A stretch of 54,405 nt of DNA, from the NCBI GenBank assembly GCA_902764705.1, contig CACWWZ010000015.1, positions 1 through 54,405 on the forward strand, in the 5' to 3' direction. The position numbers and the translations under genes were made by a program. Positions 43,391 to 52,445 of the stretch are shown piece by piece; positions within the stretch are counted from its first letter, which is position 1; each line of letters starts with the position of its first letter. The notes under the pieces are model-generated. The model saw nothing but the letters and a program-made list of their open reading frames with translations, did no database searches and was not told the DNA's origin. This DNA comes from an uncultured Prevotellaceae bacterium. GTDB lineage: Bacteria > Bacteroidota > Bacteroidia > Bacteroidales > Bacteroidaceae.

Positions 43391-43768
43391 ATGCATCAAG
43401 TTCTCATTGCCTTAGGCTCCAACTACCGTCAGAATGCTCATATTCAATGGGCTTCTGAACGTTTGTCATGCTTGCTTGACGACCCACACATGTCGCGAAA
43501 GCTATGGACACAGGATATTCATGGTACCGGGCAATGGTATATGAATCGTTTGGTGGCAGGCGACACCAGCCTCTCCCTCGATGAAATCAATAAGAAACTG
43601 AAAGAGATAGAAACAGAAGCCCATCGTACCAAAGAATGCGTCACACTGGATCTCGATCTAATGCTATATGATCAGGAGCGCTTTCATCTTCGCGATTGGC
43701 CACGTCCTTATATTCAACGATTATTTCCAGATATTAAGCAATTCATCTCCTATGAAAACAATGATTAG
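43391..43768 (+). CDS. Short HPPK (FolK)-like protein
   Basis: The 125-residue protein starts MHQVLIALGSNYRQNAHIQWA, the typical HPPK opening. It includes WYMNRLVAGDTSLSLDEINKKLKEIE and the metal-binding VTLDLDLMLYD. HPPK normally has about 160 residues. Here the loop before the DxD motif (GRVR..RWGPRT in E. coli) shrinks to AHRTKECV, and the C-terminus after RPYI is cut short. It may be a reduced pyrophosphokinase, a different function on the same fold or a decaying copy. A full folK may exist elsewhere. The end overlaps the next lipoprotein gene. Confidence 0.7.
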   Translation: MHQVLIALGSNYRQNAHIQWASERLSCLLDDPHMSRKLWTQDIHGTGQWYMNRLVAGDTSLSLDEINKKLKEIETEAHRTKECVTLDLDLMLYDQERFHLRDWPRPYIQRLFPDIKQFISYENND

Positions 43769-44165
43769 AACTGTAAAGAATATGATTCTCGCCATTCCTG
43801 TTGGCATACTGCTCTTCACCTCTTGTCAGGAATCGCTCGAAGATCGGTGTGCCCGCGAGTGCAAAGAGTATACAAAGAAAAAATGTCCTGTACTCGTCAC
43901 CAAAGACGTGTACTTAGACAGCTTGTCATTCGACCCGTCCGACCACCTCATGGCATATTACTATACGGTAGAAGGCGTACTCGATAATGCCGAGGCACTT
44001 GTGCAGCACGACCTTCGCGGCATGCTGCTCAAAGAACTGAAAAACTCTTCATCCCTAAAACTATACAAGGACGAAGGCTACAATTTCCGATATACATACT
44101 TTTCGACAAAAGAAAAAGGAACGAAGCTCTTTGAAGCCACGTTCCGTAAGTCTGACTATCGTTGA
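43752..44165 (+). CDS. Small lipoprotein of unknown function
   Basis: The 137-residue protein has a lipoprotein signal ending in LLFTSC with Cys25 as the anchor, followed by several cysteines (RCARECKEYTKKKCPVL). The rest is mixed alpha/beta. I do not recognise the family. The start is at 43752, with another ATG nine bases later; both lie inside the end of the folK-like gene. It ends the plus-strand run; yebC converges from the other side after 15 bases with no visible terminator. Confidence 0.75.
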   Translation: MKTMIRTVKNMILAIPVGILLFTSCQESLEDRCARECKEYTKKKCPVLVTKDVYLDSLSFDPSDHLMAYYYTVEGVLDNAEALVQHDLRGMLLKELKNSSSLKLYKDEGYNFRYTYFSTKEKGTKLFEATFRKSDYR

Positions 44166-44180
44166 TTAGCTGTTACCCAA

Positions 44181-44918
44181 CTACTCCTCGATGCCCTCAG
44201 GCTTCATGTTGGTGTACACTGTCTGTACATCGTCAAAGTCCTCGAGCTTCTCAATCATCTTGTCGATGGTTTCGCGCTCCTCGGGAGTAACGTCCTTCAG
44301 GTCGTTAGGAATACGAGTGAATTCAGCACCCGTTACCTCGAAACCATTCTCCTCCAAGTGCTTCTGAATGGCACCGAAACTTGAGGGATCGCCATAGATA
44401 GTAATTGAGTTCTCCTCCTCGTCCTCGTCATACTCATCCTCTACACCATAGTCAATCAGGTCGAGAATCATCTCGTCCATATCCAGACCATCGGTCTTCT
44501 TGAAGGTAAACACACACTTGTGGTCGAACAGGAACGACAGGCTACCCTGTGTACCCAGGTTACCATTGAACTTGTTGAATACTGAACGGACATCACCCAC
44601 AGTACGGGTAGTGTTGTCAGTCAGCGTGTCTACGAAGATAGCAACTCCGTGAGGGCCATATCCCTCGTAAGTCACCTCCTTATAGTCACTCTGGTCCTTA
44701 CCCATCGCGTTCTTAATGGCACGCTCGATGTTGTCCTTCGGCATGTTCTCACGCTTAGCGTTAGCGATGATAGCACGCAGCGCAGGGTTCATGTCGGGCT
44801 CCGGACCGCCAGCCTTCACAGCAATGGCAATCTGCTTGCCAATCTTGGTAAACGTCTTGGCCATATGGCCCCATCTCTTCAGTTTCGCAGCTTTGCGATA
44901 TTCAAATGCTCTTCCCAT
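44181..44918 (-). CDS. yebC: YebC/PmpR family regulatory protein
   Basis: The 245-residue protein starts MGRAFEYRKAAKLKRWGHMAKTFTKIGKQI and contains GGPEPDMNPALRAIIANAKRENMPKDNIERAIK and YEGYGPHGVAIFVDTLTDNTTRT in parts, all typical of YebC. Relatives are reported as DNA-binding regulators or as factors that help ribosomes through difficult motifs. It lies downstream of pheT, separated by a word-repeat spacer, and may be transcribed with it. Confidence 0.94.
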   Translation of the reverse strand: MGRAFEYRKAAKLKRWGHMAKTFTKIGKQIAIAVKAGGPEPDMNPALRAIIANAKRENMPKDNIERAIKNAMGKDQSDYKEVTYEGYGPHGVAIFVDTLTDNTTRTVGDVRSVFNKFNGNLGTQGSLSFLFDHKCVFTFKKTDGLDMDEMILDLIDYGVEDEYDEDEEENSITIYGDPSSFGAIQKHLEENGFEVTGAEFTRIPNDLKDVTPEERETIDKMIEKLEDFDDVQTVYTNMKPEGIEE

Positions 44919-44932
44919 TTTTATTATTTATT

Positions 44933-44971
44933 ATTTTCGTTATTTCGTTATATCGTTATTACGTTATGACG
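44933..44971. repeat. TTCGTTAT-type words between yebC and pheT
   Basis: Four near copies of a CGTTAT unit follow one another: TTTCGTTATTTCGTTATATCG, then TTATTACGTTATGACG. In reverse complement these are the TAACGAAA words found before the ftsE gene at 36299. No promoter is visible here. Confidence 0.55.
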
Positions 44972-44974
44972 CCA

Positions 44975-47422
44975 TTATCTCAGTTCAGCGTTGAGCTGCT
45001 TCTTCAGGTTGGCAATCAACTTCTGCATGATAGTGTCAATCTGCTTGTCGCCCATCGTCTTCTCAGCATCCTGCAGGATGAAGTTAACGGCATACGACTT
45101 CTTGCCGACAGGCAACTTGTCGCCCTCGTAGACATCGAACAACTCGACCTTCTTCAGGAATTTCTTCTCCGTCTGACGGGCAATGTCCTCAATCTGCTGG
45201 AACTCAACGCTCTTGTCAATGAGCAAGGCAAGGTCACGACTAACTGAGGGGAACTTAGGAATCTCCGTGAACTCCACCTTCTGCTTGCGAATCACCTTCA
45301 TCAATGCCGTCCAGTTCAGTTCAGCATAATATACCGATGTTGCAATGTCGAATTGCTTCTGAAGTTTCTTCGTCAGCACACCCAGTTCGATGAGTTTCTT
45401 GCCACCACGGTTCTCGATGGTCAGGCCGGCAGAGAAAATGGCGTTGTCGCTCTTTTTGCGAACCAGCATACCAGGCTGCACACCAATGCGGGCCAGAATA
45501 TTATCAACATGGGCATCCAACTCAGCAAACGAGGTATCTTCATTTGCATGAGCCCAAGAACCCTCGACACGCTTGCCCGTCAGCCACAATGCCATGTGGT
45601 ACTGCTCCTTATAAGCCTGCATGGGATCGTCCAGATTCTCCTTCTCTGGGTCAAAACTATAGACGTTACCAAACTCAAAGAAACGGCAGTTGGGGTTCTT
45701 ACGGTTGGCATTATGTGCAACGCTCTCCAAGCCACCATACAGCAGTGTACCACGCATCACGTTCAGGTCGCTTGATAGCGGATTCAGAATCTTCACCAAG
45801 TTCTGTGTCTCAGCATAGTATGCCGACTTAGTCAACGAATTGTTCAGAATTTCGTTGAAGCCGGCACCCACCAGCTGCTCACTGACGAGGTTAGCCAACT
45901 TGTGCTTCTGGTCTTCTTCACCCTTGATGACGAGGCTCGACTTCAGCTGGGTAGGAATCTCCACATTATTATATCCATATATACGGAGAATATCCTCCAC
46001 GACGTCGCAAGGACGAGTCACATCCACACGATAGGCAGGAACCTCCAGCTTCAAGCCCTCAGCGTTCTCGCTGAGAACCTTCATCTCCAAGCTCTCACAG
46101 ATGCTCTTGATGGTCTCCACAGGAATATCCTTGCCTACCAGCGAGTGAACATAGTTGTATTCAAGGTCGACGACGGCATTCTTCATCTTCTCGGGATAAA
46201 CGTCCTTAATCTCCATCGACACCTTACCGCCTGCCAACTCCTTACACAACTGTGCGGCGTACTTTAGTGCATCAATCACACCATTGGGATCGATGCCACG
46301 CTCGAAGCGGAACGAAGCATCGGTACTCAATCCATGACGACGGGCTGACTTACGAATCCATGTGGGATGGAAGTAAGCCGACTCCAGCACGACGTTCCTT
46401 GTGGTCTCGTAAGTGCCACTACCCTTACCGCCAAATACGCCGGCAATACACATGGGGTCTTCGGCATTACAGATAGCCAAGTCACGGTCGCTAAGCTTGT
46501 GCTCCTCGCCGTCCAATGTCACGAACGGCGTACCCTCGGGCATCGTCTTCACCACAATCTTGTGACCCTTTACCATGTCGGCATCAAAAGTATGCAGGGG
46601 CTGCCCCAAAGCCATCATCACATAGTTAGTGATGTCGACGATATTGTTGATAGGACGCAGGCCTATAGTAGTCAGCTTGCTCTTCAGCCACTCGGGCGAC
46701 TCCTTCACCTCACAGTCAGTCACACTGACACAAGCATAGCGCTTGCAGGCCTCGGTATTCTCGATAACTACATCGATGGGGAGATTGTGGTTGTCAACGA
46801 CAAAATCGCTGGCCAGAGGCTTGTGGGTAGCCGTCTTGTAGCCGTTCTGCTTCAACCAGGCATACAAGTCACGGGCCACGCCCCAATGACTCAGGGCATC
46901 AGCACGGTTGGCCGTGATGTCCACCTCGATGAGCCAGTCGCTCTCCAAATTGTAATACTCAGCAGCGGGTGTACCGACAACGGCATCCTCAGGCAATACA
47001 ATGATTCCGTCGTGGCTGGTACCGATACCGATTTCGTCCTCCGCACAAATCATGCCCAGCGACTCAACACCACGCAGTTTCGACTTCTTAATCACAAACT
47101 CCTTGTCGCCATCGTAGAGCACACAGCCCAGATCGGCCACAATCACCTTCTGACCAGCAGCCACATTTGGTGCACCACAAACGATCTGCTGCGGCTCACC
47201 CTTGCCCAGGTCAACGGTAGTGACATGCAAATGGTCTGAGTCAGGGTGCATCTCGCAAGTCAGCACCTTACCAACGTAAAGACCTTTCAGACCGCCCTTA
47301 ATACTTTGTACTTCTTCGAGTGCGTCAACCTCCAGACCTGTCGACGTCAAAGCATCGCACACCTGCTGCGGTGTCAGGTCGAAATCAACGTACTCTTTTA
47401 ACCATTTATACGATATATTCAT
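44975..47422 (-). CDS. pheT: Phenylalanine--tRNA ligase beta subunit
   Basis: The 815-residue protein starts MNISYKWLKEYVDFDLTPQQVCDAL. It has an N-terminal tRNA-binding EMAP-like domain (about 40-150), then B3/B4 (editing), the B5 domain and a catalytic-like core. A C-terminal anticodon-binding FDX-ACB domain (FPSVSRDLALLIDKSVEF) ends it. Together with PheS it charges tRNA-Phe. The pheS gene is not adjacent, as is usual for Bacteroidota. It has its own promoter and is followed by yebC. Confidence 0.97.
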   Translation of the reverse strand: MNISYKWLKEYVDFDLTPQQVCDALTSTGLEVDALEEVQSIKGGLKGLYVGKVLTCEMHPDSDHLHVTTVDLGKGEPQQIVCGAPNVAAGQKVIVADLGCVLYDGDKEFVIKKSKLRGVESLGMICAEDEIGIGTSHDGIIVLPEDAVVGTPAAEYYNLESDWLIEVDITANRADALSHWGVARDLYAWLKQNGYKTATHKPLASDFVVDNHNLPIDVVIENTEACKRYACVSVTDCEVKESPEWLKSKLTTIGLRPINNIVDITNYVMMALGQPLHTFDADMVKGHKIVVKTMPEGTPFVTLDGEEHKLSDRDLAICNAEDPMCIAGVFGGKGSGTYETTRNVVLESAYFHPTWIRKSARRHGLSTDASFRFERGIDPNGVIDALKYAAQLCKELAGGKVSMEIKDVYPEKMKNAVVDLEYNYVHSLVGKDIPVETIKSICESLEMKVLSENAEGLKLEVPAYRVDVTRPCDVVEDILRIYGYNNVEIPTQLKSSLVIKGEEDQKHKLANLVSEQLVGAGFNEILNNSLTKSAYYAETQNLVKILNPLSSDLNVMRGTLLYGGLESVAHNANRKNPNCRFFEFGNVYSFDPEKENLDDPMQAYKEQYHMALWLTGKRVEGSWAHANEDTSFAELDAHVDNILARIGVQPGMLVRKKSDNAIFSAGLTIENRGGKKLIELGVLTKKLQKQFDIATSVYYAELNWTALMKVIRKQKVEFTEIPKFPSVSRDLALLIDKSVEFQQIEDIARQTEKKFLKKVELFDVYEGDKLPVGKKSYAVNFILQDAEKTMGDKQIDTIMQKLIANLKKQLNAELR

Positions 47423-47476
47423 CTTGTTATTTTACTGTTTGACAAGTTACTATTCTACAATTTACAAAATCGGCTG

Positions 47477-47508
47477 CAAAGGTACGAAAAATCGTGCGAA
47501 AAACCAAA
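47477..47508 (-). promoter_or_regulatory. Promoter of pheT
   Basis: On the minus strand TTTG (47508-47505), a 20-base spacer and TACCTTTG (47484-47477) match the consensus exactly. The pheT ATG is 54 bases downstream. Confidence 0.75.
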
Positions 47509-47527
47509 GGAAATTGGATTTTTCGAA

Positions 47528-48904
47528 CTATATAAGATAGAACATATTCATTTCCAGCCACAGCACAATATAGCCGATAATCCAGCCGAGCAGTATTTTG
47601 GGCGTCATATGTTTTACATACCATCCCAGACGAACGTGTTCCATCTTCATGAGCGCCAGCCCGCAGACACTTCCTATGGAAAGCAGACAACCGCCAATGG
47701 CCGTAGTGTATGCGATGACACTCCAGTATGCTCCGTTTGTGGCCAACTCTCCCCCACCCAATGTGTATAGCGAGATGTTAGAGATGGCGATAGTAAACGA
47801 GTCGACGACAGAACTGAGGAAGCCAGCCACAATACCCAACAGCCAGATGTCGTGGACATAGGTGTCAAACCATGCTGCCACATCGCTCCACACGCCAGTC
47901 TCTGTGACAACACCCATTCCGAGCATGATTCCCATCACGAACAGCATCTGCTGGATGGCACCATACTGCAGGGCACGGGGAATGCGGCGCTGAGCCATCT
48001 GGTCGGCGTTCATCAGTTTGCGGTTAAACGCCTCATTCACAACCCACAGCACAGACAACACACAAAGTGCACCCAGGAACGGAGCCAGTTTCGTGATATT
48101 GTGGAAGGTGGGAATAAACCACAAGCCTCCAATACCCACGACGAGCATCACGACACGCTGCCAACGGTTCAGGCGGGTGTCGTCACCACGATAAGGCGAT
48201 GGGTTCCAGGCAGTATCGAGCCGGTCAGGCAATTGCCGATTGATGAGGATAGTCGGAATAACCCATGCTAGCAACGCCGGTATCAACAGATAGGCCGAGA
48301 AACGGCTTGCCGTCACTGCTCCTTCGCCCCAAAGAATCAATCCCGTGGGGTCGCCGATGACGGTAAAGCTACCGCCGCTGTTGGCAGCAAGTACGATGGC
48401 AGACCCCACCAGCATTCGCTGACGCGAATTCTGCAAGATGTTATGCATAATGACCAGCATCATGGTTGCCGTCGTCAGGTTGTCAAGGTTGGCAGAAAGA
48501 ATGAACGTGGCAAACGTAATGGTCCATAACAATCGCTTCGAGTTTCGTGTACGAATCCACTCAGAGATAAAGTCAAAGCAACCGTTGTTGTTCAATATTT
48601 CGACTATCGACATCGTGGCCAGCAGGAACATGACAATGGCAGCAGCCTTGCCCACGTAATTCAGGAACACCTTATTGTAAATGAAGAGTTTCACAGCCTC
48701 GCTGGTGGGAACAGCTCCATTAAGCCATTCACTATATTCTTCGGAATGCTGGTCGGCCACGAAATCGGCTCCCCACGACACATATACCACCCATCCTACC
48801 GTTCCAAGGAACATAGCGATAGCGGCCTTGTTGACTCCTGTGAGATGGCCTGTGGCAATGAGCACATAGGCCAGGATGAGCATCGTTACAATAATGAGTG
48901 TCAT
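47528..48904 (-). CDS. nhaD: NhaD-type sodium/proton antiporter
   Basis: The 458-residue protein has ten or more membrane helices. It carries the ion transporter (IT) superfamily motifs ANLDNLTTATMMLV and NSGGSFTVIGDPTGLILWGEGAV, typical of NhaD. It exchanges sodium for protons across the inner membrane and supports sodium-dependent energetics. The ATG at 48904 gives MTLIIVTMLILAYVLIATGHL. It is preceded by the C69 peptidase gene on the same strand after 40 bases. Confidence 0.93.
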   Translation of the reverse strand: MTLIIVTMLILAYVLIATGHLTGVNKAAIAMFLGTVGWVVYVSWGADFVADQHSEEYSEWLNGAVPTSEAVKLFIYNKVFLNYVGKAAAIVMFLLATMSIVEILNNNGCFDFISEWIRTRNSKRLLWTITFATFILSANLDNLTTATMMLVIMHNILQNSRQRMLVGSAIVLAANSGGSFTVIGDPTGLILWGEGAVTASRFSAYLLIPALLAWVIPTILINRQLPDRLDTAWNPSPYRGDDTRLNRWQRVVMLVVGIGGLWFIPTFHNITKLAPFLGALCVLSVLWVVNEAFNRKLMNADQMAQRRIPRALQYGAIQQMLFVMGIMLGMGVVTETGVWSDVAAWFDTYVHDIWLLGIVAGFLSSVVDSFTIAISNISLYTLGGGELATNGAYWSVIAYTTAIGGCLLSIGSVCGLALMKMEHVRLGWYVKHMTPKILLGWIIGYIVLWLEMNMFYLI

Positions 48905-48944
48905 ATCGATTGTTGAATGTTAAAGGAAAAGTTCTGAACGTATT

Positions 48945-50588
48945 TTACTCGGGTGAAACATAGCGGTCACCAGTCTGGCGAATGAGTTCACGGGCATAGG
49001 GTGTCGGGAATCCGGGACGACTGACTCTGGCACCCAGTCCAAACTTCGAACGCTTGAACAGTCCGTTCTCCTCGGGCTTTATGGTCATGTCGTTGTATTT
49101 CACGACGAGATAGAAGGCCAGCTGCTTCCAACGTATCAGCATCTGCTGAGCCTGTCGGACACTATAGTCGTTCAGGAACTGCTGCATCTGGGCGGGCTCC
49201 ATCTCCTTGGCTTTCGCCTCGATGGCCGGCTGTTGGGCAAAATAGGCCTGTTGCAACGAGTCGCGCACTTCCTTCAACGAGGGGAACAACATCGAATAAC
49301 GCGGATAAACCATGTTCGATACCCAGTTCTCCACCCAGTAGGCATTCTTATCACTAAACGTCAGTTCGTCAACCCCTGGCGTATTATAGCACTCCGGCTG
49401 ACAAGTCATCGAGCAATAGATGGGCGTATAAGCCACCATGTTCGGGTCGTCGTTGCCAAACCAGAAGCAGCCTCCCACTTCACGCGGCAGCCACGAACGC
49501 ATCTGCGACACAAAGGTCCACGCTGTCTGCTGGGTGCTGGTAGGACGTTCGTTGAAATACTTCTTGCCGTCCACCGTATAGTAAAGCGGTGTCGGACGAT
49601 ACGGCATCTGCCAGATACCGCCACCGATATCTGTCGAATCGATGGCCAATGGCGTTCCCTCGTAGTGGTCGCGCATGTCATTCATGATGTCCTGCACGCT
49701 CACCTTCTTCTCGGGAATCACCCACAGAGGCATGTCCTCGGCATCCTTGTCCTTACCCAATGCCCAGGGCAGATAGCGGTCCATGCCCTTCACATGATGG
49801 TTGAAGAAACTCCACACGCGAGCATCACAGATTCTGCGACCTGAAAAGTCGGGGAAGGCATAGGCATTCTTGAATGAAAAGTCCTCGTCCTTTCCTTCGA
49901 ACCAACCCTTCGCACGGGCATACTTGATAACGTTCTTTGAATACAGCACGTTCTCCTTGTCCTTCAGCGGAAAACGGCCGATGCGGCTCTGGTTGGCATG
50001 TCCGCAGATGGCGTCGTCGGGGATGCGACGGGCTACCCACACCACACGCTCCTTCGAGACAGAGCGGTCGGGACCGCACCCCTGCATCTCCAGAATCCAG
50101 GCCTCATTGGGGTCGCAAATAGTAAAGGTCTCGCCCTCGGAATAGTATCCGTATTTCTCGACCAACGATGTCATTACCGCAATGGCTTCGCGGGCAGTCT
50201 TCGAGCGTTGCAGACCGATGTAAATCAATGAACCATAATCGATTATACCCGTTGAGTCAACCATTTCCTCGCGTCCGCCATAGGTCGTTTCACCGATGGT
50301 CACCTGCCACTCGTTGATGTTGCCGACGACATTGTATGTCTCCTCAGCCTCGGGAATCTCACCCAGATACTTATTGGTATCCCACTCGAAAATCTGACGC
50401 ATATCACCCTTCTGATGCTTGGCGGCAGGATAATGGTACAGCCACATAAACGCGCCGTAAGAGTCGGCATTATACGAACAGATGACGCTGCCGTCCGCAG
50501 AGGCATTCTTGCCTACGATGAAATTGGTACAAGCCAGAGCATAAACCCCAGCCATCATCACAGATGCTATCAGGATAAAACGTTTCAT
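48945..50588 (-). CDS. C69 family dipeptidase (secreted)
   Basis: The 547-residue protein begins MKRFILIASVMMAGVYALAC with Cys20 followed by TNFIVGKNASADGSVI. Removal of the signal peptide would expose Cys20 as the N-terminal nucleophile of peptidase family C69 (U34, NTN-hydrolase fold). The same cysteine could be mistaken for a lipobox. Other motifs are EGETFTICDPNEAWILEM and ANQSRIGRF. The enzymes cleave dipeptides in the periplasm, consistent with the S9 peptidase elsewhere in the window. Confidence 0.92.
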   Translation of the reverse strand: MKRFILIASVMMAGVYALACTNFIVGKNASADGSVICSYNADSYGAFMWLYHYPAAKHQKGDMRQIFEWDTNKYLGEIPEAEETYNVVGNINEWQVTIGETTYGGREEMVDSTGIIDYGSLIYIGLQRSKTAREAIAVMTSLVEKYGYYSEGETFTICDPNEAWILEMQGCGPDRSVSKERVVWVARRIPDDAICGHANQSRIGRFPLKDKENVLYSKNVIKYARAKGWFEGKDEDFSFKNAYAFPDFSGRRICDARVWSFFNHHVKGMDRYLPWALGKDKDAEDMPLWVIPEKKVSVQDIMNDMRDHYEGTPLAIDSTDIGGGIWQMPYRPTPLYYTVDGKKYFNERPTSTQQTAWTFVSQMRSWLPREVGGCFWFGNDDPNMVAYTPIYCSMTCQPECYNTPGVDELTFSDKNAYWVENWVSNMVYPRYSMLFPSLKEVRDSLQQAYFAQQPAIEAKAKEMEPAQMQQFLNDYSVRQAQQMLIRWKQLAFYLVVKYNDMTIKPEENGLFKRSKFGLGARVSRPGFPTPYARELIRQTGDRYVSPE

Positions 50589-50610
50589 ATCTTATAATTT
50601 TCTTAATTAC

Positions 50611-51384
50611 TTACTCCTCATCTCCTAAAAAAATCTCCTGCCCGTCGTAGGCCAGCTGGATGTCAGCGGGCAACTGGGCATTCACTTCTGCATGGCGTCC
50701 TATATCGTGACTGGAATGGATGAGCCAAGTTTGTCGGGCTCCTATCAAACGGGCAAAGCAGACAGCCTCGTCGACCGTCTGATGAGAGTGATGGGGTTTC
50801 TGTCGCAATGCATTCACCACCAGAACCTCGGCACCCTTGATATAGTCCAGTTCGCCGTCGTCGATGGTCTTCATATCGGTAATATATGCCAGCGGACCGA
50901 TACGGAAACCCAGAATGGGCAGGTCGTGGTGCATCACTTGGAAGGGCATGATGTCGAGGTCGCCAATGCACAACGGTTCATGGGCATGAATCTCGTGCAA
51001 CTGAATGGCAGGCACACCAGGATAGCGGTGCTCGGCAAAACAGTATGGCAGCATCTGGAGCATTCCCTGGCGGGCCAGCGGATCGGCATAGACGTTGATT
51101 TCGCCAAACTGACAATACGGTCGGATATCGTCCATACCCCCCATGTGGTCATAGTGGGCGTGGGTAATCAGTATGCCATCAATTTTACGGAACGGCTGAT
51201 CCATAATTTGCTGACGGAAATCGGGACCGCAGTCGATGAGCACGCGGGTCGTGTCCGTCTCGACGAGTGCCGAGCAGCGCAGGCGCTTGTCTTTAGCGTC
51301 CTGACTGGTGCATGTGTAGCACTGACAGCCGATGGTCGGCACGCCACACGAAGTCCCCGTTCCCAAAAATGTCAGCTTCATCAT
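50611..51384 (-). CDS. Metallo-beta-lactamase-fold hydrolase (PhnP/RNase Z-like)
   Basis: The 257-residue protein starts MMKLTFLGTGTSCGVPTIGCQCYTC. It contains the metal motif THAHYDHMGGMDD, HHDLPILGFRIG, an aspartate in LAYITDMKTI and a late histidine in IHSSHD. Cysteines near the N-terminus (CQCYTC) fit the extra zinc site of PhnP. It probably hydrolyses a phosphodiester, perhaps a cyclic one, but no phosphonate genes are nearby. Between murB and the C69 gene it is likely part of a minus-strand operon. Confidence 0.85.
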   Translation of the reverse strand: MMKLTFLGTGTSCGVPTIGCQCYTCTSQDAKDKRLRCSALVETDTTRVLIDCGPDFRQQIMDQPFRKIDGILITHAHYDHMGGMDDIRPYCQFGEINVYADPLARQGMLQMLPYCFAEHRYPGVPAIQLHEIHAHEPLCIGDLDIMPFQVMHHDLPILGFRIGPLAYITDMKTIDDGELDYIKGAEVLVVNALRQKPHHSHQTVDEAVCFARLIGARQTWLIHSSHDIGRHAEVNAQLPADIQLAYDGQEIFLGDEE

Positions 51385-51409
51385 CTCTCTAAACTCTCAA
51401 CCTTCAACT

Positions 51410-52411
51410 CTAAACTATATTCACTTCTGGATGAATGTCAATCCCAAAACGTTCGCGCACATCGTGGCGAATCTGCTCGCACAGCGTTACTATCTCGCTG
51501 CCCGTCGCCCCGCCAAGGTTGACCAGCACCAAGGCCTGACGACTGTGAACACCGGCACGTCCCAACGCGCGGCCCTTCCAGCCACACTGGTCTATCATCC
51601 ACCCAGCGGGAATCTTTTCGTGCTCAGCGTCGATGGTGTAATGAGGCATACCGTCATACTGCGCCGCCAGCGACTCATATTTCTCGCGGCTCACCACGGG
51701 GTTCATAAAGAAACTACCGGCATTGCCCGTCACTTCCGGATCGGGCAGCTTTACGCGTCGGATGTCAATAATGGTCTGTCGTAGCTGCCAGGCAGTAGGC
51801 TCCGCGATGCCCTTGCGTTCCAGCTCGGCACGGATATTACCGTAATCCAGCTTCGGACGGAATTCGGCCGACAGCTGGTAGCAGACGCGAAGCATCAGGT
51901 AGCGGTTCTTCCAGTCGTGCTTGAAACGGCTGTCGCGATAACCATACTGGCAGTCGGCATTCGTCAGCGTGCAAATCTTGCCCGTGGCAATCTCCACAGC
52001 CTCGACACGCACAATGATGTCCTTGGCTTCGACACCATAGGCACCGATATTCTGAACGGCCGAGGCACCGACATCGCCGGGAATCAGCGACAGGTTCTCC
52101 ATGCCGTAGAGCCCGGCGTCAAGACTCATCGCCACCACCTCGTCCCATGTCATGCCACTGCCGCAGGTCATCTGCGTGCCCTTCACCTCGCAGCCCTTCA
52201 TGGCCGAGTGCACTACGATACCCTCGAAATCGCGCGTCAGCAGCAGATTGCTGCCACCGCCGACAATCAGGAACGGCAGGCCCTCCTCGCGCAATATCGA
52301 GGCCACCTGCCGGGCTTCCGTAGCGTCAGCATATTCCAGAAACCGGCTGCACTTGGCGTCAATGCCAAAGGTGTTATGCCTAAGTAGGCTGTAATCTCGG
52401 ATATCCTTCAT
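51410..52411 (-). CDS. murB: UDP-N-acetylenolpyruvoylglucosamine reductase MurB
   Basis: The 333-residue protein starts MKDIRDYSLLRHNTFGIDAKCSRFLEYADA. It has an FAD-binding domain (LIVGGGSNLLLTRDFEGIVVH, GDVGASAVQNIGAYGVEA), the catalytic serine in GNAGSFFMNPVV and a C-terminal HPEVNIV glutamate. It is a type I (E. coli-like) MurB. It makes UDP-MurNAc for peptidoglycan. It lies 25 bases from the MBL-fold gene and follows a lipoprotein gene on the same strand. Confidence 0.96.
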   Translation of the reverse strand: MKDIRDYSLLRHNTFGIDAKCSRFLEYADATEARQVASILREEGLPFLIVGGGSNLLLTRDFEGIVVHSAMKGCEVKGTQMTCGSGMTWDEVVAMSLDAGLYGMENLSLIPGDVGASAVQNIGAYGVEAKDIIVRVEAVEIATGKICTLTNADCQYGYRDSRFKHDWKNRYLMLRVCYQLSAEFRPKLDYGNIRAELERKGIAEPTAWQLRQTIIDIRRVKLPDPEVTGNAGSFFMNPVVSREKYESLAAQYDGMPHYTIDAEHEKIPAGWMIDQCGWKGRALGRAGVHSRQALVLVNLGGATGSEIVTLCEQIRHDVRERFGIDIHPEVNIV

Positions 52412-52445
52412 CTTATAGCGGTAGCAAATTCTTCACTCTTCACTT

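Noticed and set aside
43881-44165. Cysteine-rich lipoprotein as a toxin or bacteriocin
   Set aside because: It has an ordinary lipoprotein signal, no leader processing site and no immunity or export genes beside it.
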